From: Candidatus Cloacimonadota bacterium | Lineage (GTDB): Bacteria; Cloacimonadota; Cloacimonadia; Cloacimonadales; TCS61 | DNA: 10,030 bases | NCBI GenBank assembly: GCA_016927675.1 | Contig: JAFGMF010000033.1 | Coordinates: 1 to 10,030, forward strand | Reading direction: 5' to 3' | Shown: piece after piece, positions 1-6,252 of the stretch | Position numbering within the stretch: the first letter of the stretch is position 1 | Layout: the number at the start of each line of letters is the position of its first letter | The notes under the pieces: model-generated | Databases searched by the model: none | Seen by the model: only the letters and a program-made list of their open reading frames with translations | What the model was told of the DNA's origin: nothing | Made by a program: the position numbers and the translations under genes

Positions 1-1383
1 AAGAGTATAAATCCCTGTTCTGCCGGTAGTTAGATCGGCATCGCTGTCTATGCTGTCCTGTGTGTTAGTGTTAACATCCTGAGGACTGATAGTCCAGGTC
101 TCATCTGCTATGAATTCCACAAAATAACTGCCGGGCAGCAGTTCTTCAAACAGGTAATTGCCATTGGCATCAGTCTGCATTGTTGCGATCGGAGTGGTTC
201 CGCCTTGTTCATAAAGATTCACTGTAGCGTATTGGACTCCTACCAGTGGGACTTCATCCTGTAGGCCATTGTTGTTATAATCATTCCAGACAAGATCTCC
301 AATACTACAATAGGCACGGACCGTGGTAGTCAGTTTAGCAACGGCAATATCGGTATTACCATCATTTCTGCAGCCGGGAGAAAAGCGGAAGCCAAGACTG
401 TCTCCGGGAGCAAGATCATCATCACCTAAAAGTATTCTGGGTATGGTCGCTTCAATAACAAAGGTTTCCTGTCCATTTTCCAGAACACTCTCACCAAAAG
501 TGAGATTATAGTAATCTACAACCATTCCGTCACTGTCATCACCGATAAAGGTTATCGTAGAAGTGTTACTTGGGCTTTCAGGATCAAAATTGGTATACTC
601 CCAGTTTGCTGCAACGGTGCCGGTGTGAGTGCTTACATGCCAGTCACTGGTTCCATCAGCCGGGTCATACCCTGTTGCTGAAGCAGTAGTATTGGCAGAA
701 GTTTTATACAAAGCTGTTCCCAAGTCGTTATCTCTCATATCACAAGTTGTGTATGAACCATATGATGTAATTGAATCACGAATTTCGTGGCAGATGTCAA
801 TTCCGTAGTTATAATGCCAGACATCACCGCCATTTTCAGTTGTACCAGTGCCGGAAAAGAAATTCAACGAGATATCACCGGGACGAACTCTGATGTTGCT
901 GTAACGTGAATCAATAACTCCAACATCCCATCCCAGGGCACCCCAATCCCAATAATGGGGAACAGAAGTGATTATTGCCAGATAAAAATAATCATCATCA
1001 TTATCGAGGTATAAAGCTTCAACATCGTAAAGTTCACCCCCGGAGGGTTCATCACCATGAATGGGTGTAGATCCTTCTGAACCGAACCAGTCACATTCAA
1101 CCATGGTGGCAGTTTCGGTATTCAATGTGGGAGCAAGAGAAGACCAGTCAAAAGCATGAGTCCCATCTCCTCCGGAGAGTAACTGAAGGTAAGGTGTAAC
1201 GCCGAAGTGATCGTTGAGCAGAGTTCCCCGAAGAGGGTTTGCCTTGACTCTTTCAGGCTGTTTATCAGTAGATTTTATTGGATTATTCGTGCCGTTTATC
1301 CTGATATCATCAGTTTGCAAAGAGAACAGGCAATAAGACATAAAAATAAATATTAAAAACCAGCATAATTTTCTAAAATTCAT
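1..1383 (-). CDS. Secreted surface protein with SdrD B-like domain (N-terminal 461 aa, C-terminus off the left edge)
   Basis: The reading frame is open from ATG at 1383 to base 1 with no stop, so the C-terminus lies outside the window. Residues 1-22 form a signal peptide (basic N-terminus, hydrophobic stretch LCWFLIFIFM), implying export. Residues about 60-357 form a beta-rich domain with many Asp, Gly and Thr. It includes an EALYLDNDDDYFYLAI strand, a VIEATIPRILLG strand and a closing GFRFSPGCRND segment. This pattern resembles the N-terminal region of other secreted proteins whose matching end reads ECGND, but I cannot name a family. Residues about 359-455 match an SdrD B-like repeat: IGDLVWNDYNNNGLQDE, then the TDANGNYLFEELLPGSY core, then TQDSIDSDAD. 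Such Ca-binding-like Ig folds are common in adhesins and cell-surface proteins. The start has a GAGGA ribosome site about 8 nt upstream. A sorting signal, for example a type IX secretion tail, would lie outside the window. The role as a surface or adhesive protein is inferred. Confidence 0.85.
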   Translation of the reverse strand, partial: MNFRKLCWFLIFIFMSYCLFSLQTDDIRINGTNNPIKSTDKQPERVKANPLRGTLLNDHFGVTPYLQLLSGGDGTHAFDWSSLAPTLNTETATMVECDWFGSEGSTPIHGDEPSGGELYDVEALYLDNDDDYFYLAIITSVPHYWDWGALGWDVGVIDSRYSNIRVRPGDISLNFFSGTGTTENGGDVWHYNYGIDICHEIRDSITSYGSYTTCDMRDNDLGTALYKTSANTTASATGYDPADGTSDWHVSTHTGTVAANWEYTNFDPESPSNTSTITFIGDDSDGMVVDYYNLTFGESVLENGQETFVIEATIPRILLGDDDLAPGDSLGFRFSPGCRNDGNTDIAVAKLTTTVRAYCSIGDLVWNDYNNNGLQDEVPLVGVQYATVNLYEQGGTTPIATMQTDANGNYLFEELLPGSYFVEFIADETWTISPQDVNTNTQDSIDSDADLTTGRTGIYTL

Positions 1384-1431
1384 AAAGTGATCCTCAGCTT
1401 TAAAGATTTAAAAAAGAATATAACAAATCTA

Positions 1432-1459
1432 CAAAATTAATAATGAATAATAATGTCAA
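1432..1459 (-). promoter_or_regulatory. Candidate promoter for the surface-protein gene (Bacteroidetes-like)
   Basis: Read on the minus strand, a TTGACA hexamer starts at 1459. After the TTG there are exactly 17 nt, then TAATTTTG ending at 1432, which fits the TTG-n17-TAnnTTTG layout used by Bacteroidetes sigma factors. The implied transcription start would be near 1426, giving a leader of about 43 nt before ATG at 1383. The region is AT-rich, so a chance match is quite possible. Confidence 0.35.
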
Positions 1460-1540
1460 TAAATTTTTATTTATTACATTGGATGTTAATCCATAAAGGA
1501 ATTCCTGTTCATGGAAATATACATCAAAGAAAAAAAGAAA

Positions 1541-1567
1541 TTTGACAACAAACTGAATATATATGTG
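1541..1567 (+). promoter_or_regulatory. Weak candidate promoter for the exbB operon
   Basis: TTTGACA lies at 1541-1547 and TATATGTG at 1560-1567. The upstream hexamer is a perfect -35 match. The downstream box differs at one position from TAnnTTTG, and its spacing is shorter than usual (15 nt after TTTG). The implied leader is about 30 nt. It is the best candidate ahead of exbB but is not firm. Confidence 0.25.
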
Positions 1568-1592
1568 CTGGAACAGAAGAAGATAATTTTTT

Positions 1593-1598
1593 AGGAGG
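1593..1598 (+). promoter_or_regulatory. Strong Shine-Dalgarno site of exbB
   Basis: AGGAGG lies 4 nt before the ATG at 1603. It fixes the start of the first gene in the operon and suggests strong translation. Confidence 0.8.
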
Positions 1599-1602
1599 TA
1601 CA

Positions 1603-2280
1603 ATGGATTTCTCACAATTGATCGGTAATTTAACTGGAAAAATGACGGCGGAGAGCAGTTGGTTCACCATTGCAGCGAAAGGTGGAATTTTAATGGTGGT
1701 TCTTTTAGTCGTATCAATAATAGCAATTACGATAATTATTGAAAGGCTGATCAAATTCAGAAGGGCCAGGTTGGATAAGGCTGAGTTTTTCAAGGAATTA
1801 CATGGATATATTGCAGATAATCAGATTGAAAGAGCGATTCAATTCTGCGAAGAGAAAGAGAGGAGTCCGTTAGCCAAGATCGTCGCGTTAGCTATAGAAA
1901 ATTATGAAGTTGGAGTTTCTAAAAGGCGGGAGATCATCGAATTGGCATTAAGAAAGGAGATGCGGAAATTCGAGAAAAATCTGGGAGCTTTATCTACTTT
2001 TGCGGCCATTGCACCTTTAATAGGATTTCTGGGTACAGTCACCGGGATGGTAAAAGTGTTCATGAAAATTGCCGAAACGGGTGGAGGAGTTGATATCAGT
2101 GTTCTGGCAACAGGTATCTGGGAAGCTCTGGTGACTACTATTGGTGGTCTTACTGTGGGGATTATTTCAATTCTGTTTTATAACTATCTGGTTGGGCGGG
2201 TAGAAAATATTGCTTACGAGATTGATGATATCACCAATGATTTCCTGACCGATTTCAGGAGAATAAAATATGGTAAGTAA
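1603..2280 (+). CDS. exbB: MotA/TolQ/ExbB family proton channel subunit
   Basis: This is the inner-membrane stator subunit that, with ExbD, converts proton motive force into movement of TonB (or TolA). The 225-aa length fits the family. Three membrane segments are visible: residues about 27-47, 128-154 and 164-190, with a charged cytoplasmic region (about 50-125) between the first two. Family motifs are clear. PLIGFLGTVTGMV (138-150) holds Thr145. GIWEALVTTIGGLTVGI (161-177) holds Glu164 and Thr169. These align with E. coli ExbB Thr148, Glu176 and Thr181, which line the proton path. A perfect ribosome site precedes the start, and the 3' end overlaps exbD by 11 nt, typical of translational coupling. 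TolQ is an alternative name. I prefer ExbB because the third gene resembles TonB, but no receptor is present to prove the substrate. Confidence 0.92.
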   Translation: MDFSQLIGNLTGKMTAESSWFTIAAKGGILMVVLLVVSIIAITIIIERLIKFRRARLDKAEFFKELHGYIADNQIERAIQFCEEKERSPLAKIVALAIENYEVGVSKRREIIELALRKEMRKFEKNLGALSTFAAIAPLIGFLGTVTGMVKVFMKIAETGGGVDISVLATGIWEALVTTIGGLTVGIISILFYNYLVGRVENIAYEIDDITNDFLTDFRRIKYGK

Positions 2281-2689
2281 ATTAAGAAAAAAGAGGATAA
2301 CAACAACTGCCCTGATATCCTTCACAGATGTTATTTTTCTGCTGATCATATTTTTATTGATCTCTTCAAACTTTGTTACCCGTTCCGGGATAAAGGTTAA
2401 ATTACCCGGATCAGCGAATCATCAGAGTGAGTATACCAAGAATATTAATCTAACCTTAACGCTGAACAATGAGATCTATCTTGAGCAGGAGTTAATAACC
2501 TGGGAAGACTTGCCATCAGAGCTCAATCGAAGATTGATCCTTGACCCGGAACAGGTAGTGGTAGTTCATGCTGATGAAGATATTCCCTTGAAGAAGTTGG
2601 TGAAACTGCTGGACCTGGCAAAGTTATCAGGAAGCAATCGGTTTTTTATAGCAACCGAAGTACAGGAGCGATTAAAATCAGATGAGTGA
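2270..2689 (+). CDS. exbD: ExbD/TolR family biopolymer transport protein
   Basis: This is the partner of the ExbB channel, with one membrane helix and a periplasmic domain. The 139-aa length is close to E. coli ExbD (141 aa). After a basic cytoplasmic head (KLRKKR) comes the helix ISFTDVIFLLIIFLLISSNF. Asp20 is in the place of the essential proton-carrying aspartate (Asp25 in E. coli). The periplasmic part (about 45-135) has the usual KVKLP segment after the helix, then the ADEDIPLKKLVKLLDLAKLSG stretch typical of ExbD/TolR. An AGGAG site (2257-2261) sits 8 nt before the ATG, inside exbB. The end overlaps the tonB-like gene by 8 nt. A TolR identity cannot be excluded from sequence alone. Confidence 0.92.
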   Translation: MVSKLRKKRITTTALISFTDVIFLLIIFLLISSNFVTRSGIKVKLPGSANHQSEYTKNINLTLTLNNEIYLEQELITWEDLPSELNRRLILDPEQVVVVHADEDIPLKKLVKLLDLAKLSGSNRFFIATEVQERLKSDE

Positions 2690-3428
2690 CCGAACAGTTG
2701 CAATAATCATATCGATACTATTTCATGTTTTAGCAGCACTTGTATTCATGTTTCTGCATCTGGAGCCGGGTATGGCAGAAGAGTCGATAGCATTGATCGA
2801 ATTCGGATTTCAGACTCCAGCCAACAATCCCAAGATAATTTCTCCTCTTTACAATTATGGGAATGTGGTAACACCTTACGAAGGAAGTACTTCACAATCG
2901 CTACCGGAAAGGGTTAATTTACCCAAATCTTCTGTTGCCGGAGATGATGCGCTTTATCTTCCTCCCAATGAGCGCTCAGCTTATAATAACATTGATCTAG
3001 ATGATCTGGCAGGGACCAGAGACAATTATGTGGCAGATCTTCGCAAATTTGCTTCATCAGACAAAAAAACTCTTACCGAAGAGCCGTTTCTACCCGGCAG
3101 TGATGAATATTACAATTCACTTCAGGGAAGAATTGATAATTCCCAATCCGGAGGAGAGCCTTATATTCTGGAAGGGGATATTTTAAACAGAACCATTTTA
3201 ACAAAAACTATTCCGGAATATCCTGCAGGAGTGCAGAAGAATATTGAGGTAAAATTAAGATTTGAGGTAATGTCTGATGGCTCGGTTACCAATGTGATAG
3301 TCGTTAAGAAAGCTGATCCTGAACTTGAAGAGATCAGTATGGATGCTATCAGGGAATGGAGATTTAACAGCCTGAATCAGGACATTGTCCAGCTTGGATT
3401 CATTACGTTCATCTTTCAGATGAAATAG
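2682..3428 (+). CDS. tonB: TonB-like energy transducer
   Basis: Predicted inner-membrane anchored protein that spans the periplasm and passes ExbB/ExbD energy to outer-membrane transporters. The single N-terminal helix (residues about 6-27) contains SILFH (Ser11 to His15). This spacing equals the Ser16/His20 pair of E. coli TonB, which couples it to ExbB/ExbD. The C-terminal part (about 165-248) reads as a TonB C-terminal domain: the YPAG turn (180-183), strand VKLRFEVMSDGSVTNVIV, helix ELEEISMDAIREW and the final strand ITFIFQMK. The middle (about 30-160) is polar and probably disordered, with scattered prolines but no Pro-Lys/Pro-Glu repeat of the classic TonB linker. The 248-aa length is close to E. 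coli TonB (239). It starts inside the exbD stop region (ATGAGTGA), so translation is probably coupled. A TolA-like role is possible but less likely. Confidence 0.85.
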   Translation: MSDRTVAIIISILFHVLAALVFMFLHLEPGMAEESIALIEFGFQTPANNPKIISPLYNYGNVVTPYEGSTSQSLPERVNLPKSSVAGDDALYLPPNERSAYNNIDLDDLAGTRDNYVADLRKFASSDKKTLTEEPFLPGSDEYYNSLQGRIDNSQSGGEPYILEGDILNRTILTKTIPEYPAGVQKNIEVKLRFEVMSDGSVTNVIVVKKADPELEEISMDAIREWRFNSLNQDIVQLGFITFIFQMK

Positions 3429-3440
3429 AAGAAATTGCCG

Positions 3441-4658
3441 ATGCATCGAATACTCAGGATATCAGGAATTGAACAAGCCGAAAGAGAACTTGCTTCGATT
3501 GGTGTATCTTCTCAGGGGATCAAAAAAATGGCACTGAAAGCCGTTCCTCTGATGATAAAACTGACCGGCGTCAGGGTTGGGGCTGCAAACATTTTAAAAC
3601 AGGAAATGCTATCAGTTGGTGCTGATGCTGCAGTTGCCCGGGGAGTAGTCGAAGGCAGAGAATTGATCAGCGATGTGATCCTCTTGGGTAGTGCCGACAA
3701 GATCAGTAAACTGGTTCAAAAACTTGATCATCAGCAGATATTCGGATTGGGCGGGATCAGAGATGAGTTAAAGAGATTTCTTAAACAGGTTTGTCATGAA
3801 CGGGAAATAATATTTGAATGTGGAACCTTGAAAATCAATCGGAATCAGATCCTGCTGATGGGGATTTTAAATGTGACACCGGACAGTTTTTCTGACGGCA
3901 ATGAGTTCAACAGTGTGGAAGCAGCTATTAAACACGGGATTCAAATGATCGATTCTGGTGCTGATATCATTGATATTGGCGGGGAATCAACCAGACCTGG
4001 TGCCGACAGGGTCTCATCGGAGATTGAGTTGGAAAGGGTCATTCCTGTGATCAGAGGATTAAGGAAAGAAACAGAACTGCCGATATCCATTGATACTTGC
4101 AAGGCTTCAGTTGCCGAGGCTGCCCTGGAAGCTGGTGTGGATCTTGTTAATGATGTCAGTGCCCTCAGGTATGATCCACGGATGGTTGAGTTATTAAGAC
4201 AGAAATCAGATGTGCCTGTAATCCTGATGCATATGCTGGGAGAACCTGGCACTATGCAGGATCAGCCATTCTATCATGATGCTGTTGTTGAGATTCTGGA
4301 ATTTTTCCGGGAAAGGATAGAATTCTGTCGGGTGAATGGGATTGCCAGAGAAAGACTGATAATTGATCCCGGGATTGGTTTTGGTAAGAGGCATTATGAT
4401 AATCTGATGATTCTGAATAAAATTGGAGAATTTACTTCATTGGGATTACCTGTATTGCTGGGGGCTTCCCGGAAGAGTTTTCTAGGCAGAATCTATAAAT
4501 CGGACCCGAAGGAAAGACTATCAGGTTCTCTTGCTGTAGCGGGTTTGGCGGTAAGCCAGCAGGTCAGCATTTTACGTGTCCATAATGTTCTTGAGCATAA
4601 AAGATATTTACAGACAGAATCAGCTATAAGGAATTTCCATGAATTTTCTCATACCTAA
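3441..4658 (+). CDS. folP: Dihydropteroate synthase with N-terminal extension
   Basis: FolP joins para-aminobenzoate to dihydropterin pyrophosphate to make dihydropteroate in folate synthesis, and it is the sulfonamide target. The catalytic TIM barrel covers residues about 134-400 (numbered from this ATG). Active-site positions are all present: Asn144 (MGILNVTPDSFSDG), Thr184 (GGESTRPG), Asp218 (SIDT), Asn237 (VNDVS), Asp309 (IIDPGIGFGK), Lys345 (SRKS), Arg379 and His381 (RVHN). They match E. coli Asn22, Thr62, Asp96, Asn115, Asp185, Lys221, Arg255 and His257. An extra N-terminal domain of about 125 residues precedes it. Its GVRVGAANILKQEMLSVGADAAVAR region resembles, from memory, long FolP forms of Clostridia and related bacteria. 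At 405 aa it is much longer than the 282-aa E. coli enzyme. A TTG start at 3435 would add two residues; I prefer ATG because an AGAAGAA site lies about 7 nt upstream. The end overlaps cdaA by 20 nt. Confidence 0.93.
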   Translation: MHRILRISGIEQAERELASIGVSSQGIKKMALKAVPLMIKLTGVRVGAANILKQEMLSVGADAAVARGVVEGRELISDVILLGSADKISKLVQKLDHQQIFGLGGIRDELKRFLKQVCHEREIIFECGTLKINRNQILLMGILNVTPDSFSDGNEFNSVEAAIKHGIQMIDSGADIIDIGGESTRPGADRVSSEIELERVIPVIRGLRKETELPISIDTCKASVAEAALEAGVDLVNDVSALRYDPRMVELLRQKSDVPVILMHMLGEPGTMQDQPFYHDAVVEILEFFRERIEFCRVNGIARERLIIDPGIGFGKRHYDNLMILNKIGEFTSLGLPVLLGASRKSFLGRIYKSDPKERLSGSLAVAGLAVSQQVSILRVHNVLEHKRYLQTESAIRNFHEFSHT

Positions 4659-5382
4659 TATAACGGATATCATTGATATTCTGCTGGTCGCTTTTTTATT
4701 ATACAGAGTGATAATACTGTCCCGCAAGGCAGGCGGATTTCAACTTCTGATCGGAGTGGGGCTTGTCTTCATCCTCTATTTTATTGCAATTACGCTGGAA
4801 TTAAGAATGATAACGTCTTTTCTCAGTGTTCTTAAAGATTACTGGATCATTGTCTTCGTAATCCTGTTTCAGCAGGAAATACGAAATATCTTTCTTAAAA
4901 TAATCCATAATCATGATCTCAGGCTGATTTTTAAAGATGCCAAGAAGTCGGTTCATTCTCCATTGTTGAATGCTATTTCTATCATGTCTTTCAGGAAGAT
5001 CGGAGCTTTGATTTTGATCGAGAATCAGAGGAAATTAAATGAGTATGTAGAAACTGGAGAGATCATTGATGCGGTGATATCACTCAAGTTGATCCTCACG
5101 ATTTTCAACAATAAAACTATCCTTCATGATGGGGCTGTGGTAATCAGAAAGGACCGGATATATGCTGCAAAAGTAGTATTACCACTTTCAGATAATATTG
5201 AATATACAAGGAAACTTGGAACCAGGCATTTAGCTGCGGTGGGAATTTCAGAAGAGACAGATGCTTTTGCGATCGTAGTCTCGGAAGAGACCGGAAAGAT
5301 ATCTGCAGCTCGGGACGGAAGGATAGTCACCGATATCAGCATTGATGAGCTGGCGCAGAGAATAAAGGATGAAACCTCCTGA
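4639..5382 (+). CDS. cdaA: Membrane-bound diadenylate cyclase (c-di-AMP synthase)
   Basis: This enzyme condenses two ATP into cyclic di-AMP, a second messenger for potassium, osmotic and envelope balance. Three N-terminal membrane helices lie at about 11-28, 34-52 and 60-78, followed by FQQEIR (77-82), equivalent to the conserved FQPELR. The cyclase domain covers about 105-230. It has LHDGAVVIR with the DGA motif at 164-166 and GTRHLAAVGISEETDA, where the second nucleotide motif reads RHL (196-198) instead of the usual RHR. The rest of the domain is well conserved, including DAVIS and IVVSEETG. The 247-aa length is slightly short of B. subtilis CdaA (273). An AAGGA site (4628-4632) lies 6 nt before the ATG inside folP. 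The end overlaps coaE by 14 nt. Neither a CdaR regulator nor glmM, frequent neighbours of cdaA in Firmicutes, is present. The family assignment is firm; activity with the changed motif is inferred. Confidence 0.92.
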   Translation: MNFLIPNITDIIDILLVAFLLYRVIILSRKAGGFQLLIGVGLVFILYFIAITLELRMITSFLSVLKDYWIIVFVILFQQEIRNIFLKIIHNHDLRLIFKDAKKSVHSPLLNAISIMSFRKIGALILIENQRKLNEYVETGEIIDAVISLKLILTIFNNKTILHDGAVVIRKDRIYAAKVVLPLSDNIEYTRKLGTRHLAAVGISEETDAFAIVVSEETGKISAARDGRIVTDISIDELAQRIKDETS

Positions 5383-5998
5383 TAATCGTCTTTTGATTGC
5401 CATCACTGGAGGTATTGCTTCCGGAAAAAGCACAGTAGCGTGCTGGCTGGAAAACCGTGGGTATCAGGTCATCAATACTGATCTTATCGGGCATGGACTT
5501 CTGCAGGATCCAAAGGTTATCACGCTGATTACAGAGAATTTTGGAGATCAGATCTGCAGTTCTGGGAGAATAGACAGGCGAAAGCTGGCTGAAATAGTTT
5601 TTCAGGATGAGCTTAAATTAAAGTTATTGAATGATATTCTGCATTCCAGGATACTTTTGGAGATGCAGGATCGGATAAATGAATCGGAGTATGGGATTAT
5701 TTTCTGTGAGATACCGCTTCTTTATGAAAATAATCTTCAGGGATGTTTTGATCTGGTTGTAAATATCCATGTATCCAGGGAGATGCAGATAGAACGGATA
5801 ACAGAGAAATTCAAGATCAGCAGAGAATCAGCTGCAAAGAGGATTAATACTCAATTGAATCCAGCAGAAAAATATCTTAAAGCAGATGTGAATATTCAGA
5901 ACAACGGTACTTTAAGTGAGTTATTCGAGCAGTTAGAGAGATTCGAAGAAAACCTTGAGAACATTTCTCCAAGAGAGAAAAAAGGCTTTCCCATATGA
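5369..5998 (+). CDS. coaE: Dephospho-CoA kinase
   Basis: CoaE phosphorylates the ribose 3'-hydroxyl of dephospho-CoA, the last step of coenzyme A synthesis, in the cytoplasm. The P-loop GGIASGKST is at residues 14-22. Asp38 in VINTDLIGH aligns with the essential Asp33 of E. coli CoaE; the first Asp of the usual DAD is Asn here. FGDQI, a GRIDRRKLAEIVFQD block, the ILHSRI segment (usually HP), a PLLYE motif (115-119) and a late RITEKF, SRESAAKRINTQ lid region complete the family pattern. The 209-aa length is typical (206 in E. coli). The chosen ATG overlaps the end of cdaA. The AAAGG directly before it is too close to act as a normal ribosome site, so a GCAGAG further upstream or coupling to cdaA probably drives initiation. 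The identity is secure. Confidence 0.94.
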   Translation: MKPPDNRLLIAITGGIASGKSTVACWLENRGYQVINTDLIGHGLLQDPKVITLITENFGDQICSSGRIDRRKLAEIVFQDELKLKLLNDILHSRILLEMQDRINESEYGIIFCEIPLLYENNLQGCFDLVVNIHVSREMQIERITEKFKISRESAAKRINTQLNPAEKYLKADVNIQNNGTLSELFEQLERFEENLENISPREKKGFPI

Positions 5999-6029
5999 CA
6001 ACTGTAAACAGGATTTCAGAAAGAAGATG

Positions 6030-6191
6030 ATGAATATACTAAGGGCGATATTCAGTGAACCATATTTATTGATAATCATTTTGGTATTGGTGATTGCACT
6101 TGTGAACCTGATAACTTCCCGGAGATTATCAAATCTCAGAAAGAAGGAAATGAAGCGAAGGATCAGAAAATATCTCGAAAAATTTAAATGA
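6030..6191 (+). CDS. Small single-span membrane protein, very basic tail (53 aa)
   Basis: I do not recognise this protein. It has one strongly hydrophobic segment (residues about 11-29, PYLLIIILVLVIALVNLI), followed by a tail (31-53) in which 12 of 23 residues are Lys or Arg. The positive-inside rule would put that tail in the cytoplasm, where it could touch lipids, RNA or a partner protein. The frame extends upstream to an ATG at 5955 inside coaE, giving 78 aa, but that extension overlaps coaE by 44 nt and is polar. The tandem ATGs at 6027 and 6030 are more natural starts. A weak purine stretch (6018-6026) and AGGA (6010-6013) lie upstream. It sits 31 nt after coaE and 61 nt before the next gene on the same strand, so it is likely part of the operon. 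The clear helix plus basic tail argue that it is real. Confidence 0.6.
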   Translation: MNILRAIFSEPYLLIIILVLVIALVNLITSRRLSNLRKKEMKRRIRKYLEKFK

Positions 6192-6192
6192 A

Positions 6193-6207
6193 ATCCTTTA
6201 CAAGGAT
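6193..6207. repeat. Short perfect inverted repeat (6-bp arms, 3-nt loop)
   Basis: ATCCTT and AAGGAT flank TAC just after the stop of the small membrane protein gene. As RNA it could form a small hairpin. No U-run follows, so it is not a standard terminator. It might be an RNA-processing or stability element, or chance. Confidence 0.25.
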
Positions 6208-6236
6208 AATGGTTTAATAAAAGCTTGTATCAGTTT

Positions 6237-6243
6237 AAGGAGG
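6237..6243 (+). promoter_or_regulatory. Strong Shine-Dalgarno site of the 143-aa exported protein
   Basis: AAGGAGG lies 9 nt before the ATG at 6253. It is one of the two best ribosome sites in the operon, suggesting that this product is needed in larger amounts than the overlapping upstream enzymes. Confidence 0.7.
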
Positions 6244-6252
6244 ATAAGGAAA

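Larger units (their letters stand above)
1384..1602. other. AT-rich divergent intergenic region
   Basis: This 219-bp region separates the leftward surface-protein gene from the rightward exbB operon. It is strongly AT-rich, with A/T runs, and contains no convincing gene. It holds two promoter candidates, one per strand, and both ribosome binding sites. I see no riboswitch-like fold or operator repeat. Confidence 0.7.

Noticed and set aside
1320..1383. Lipobox in the surface-protein signal peptide (Cys18)
   Set aside because: The residues before the Cys (Met-Ser-Tyr) do not fit a lipobox, so an ordinary signal peptide is preferred.
1400..1793. Minus-strand open frames in the divergent gap and over exbB
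   Set aside because: The one at 1400-1615 is low-complexity and AT-driven, and the one at 1524-1793 is antisense to the exbB start; neither has domain-like content.
4500..4660. c-di-AMP (ydaO-type) riboswitch near cdaA
   Set aside because: There is no untranslated space, since cdaA starts inside folP, and no such fold is apparent upstream of exbB either.
5955..6029. Longer version of the small membrane protein starting inside coaE
   Set aside because: The added residues are polar, overlap coaE in another frame and lack a convincing ribosome site; the tandem ATGs at 6027/6030 are more likely.
6193..6207. Hairpin after the small membrane protein gene as a rho-independent terminator
   Set aside because: The stem is only 6 bp with a low-GC content and no U-run follows, so it does not meet the terminator pattern.
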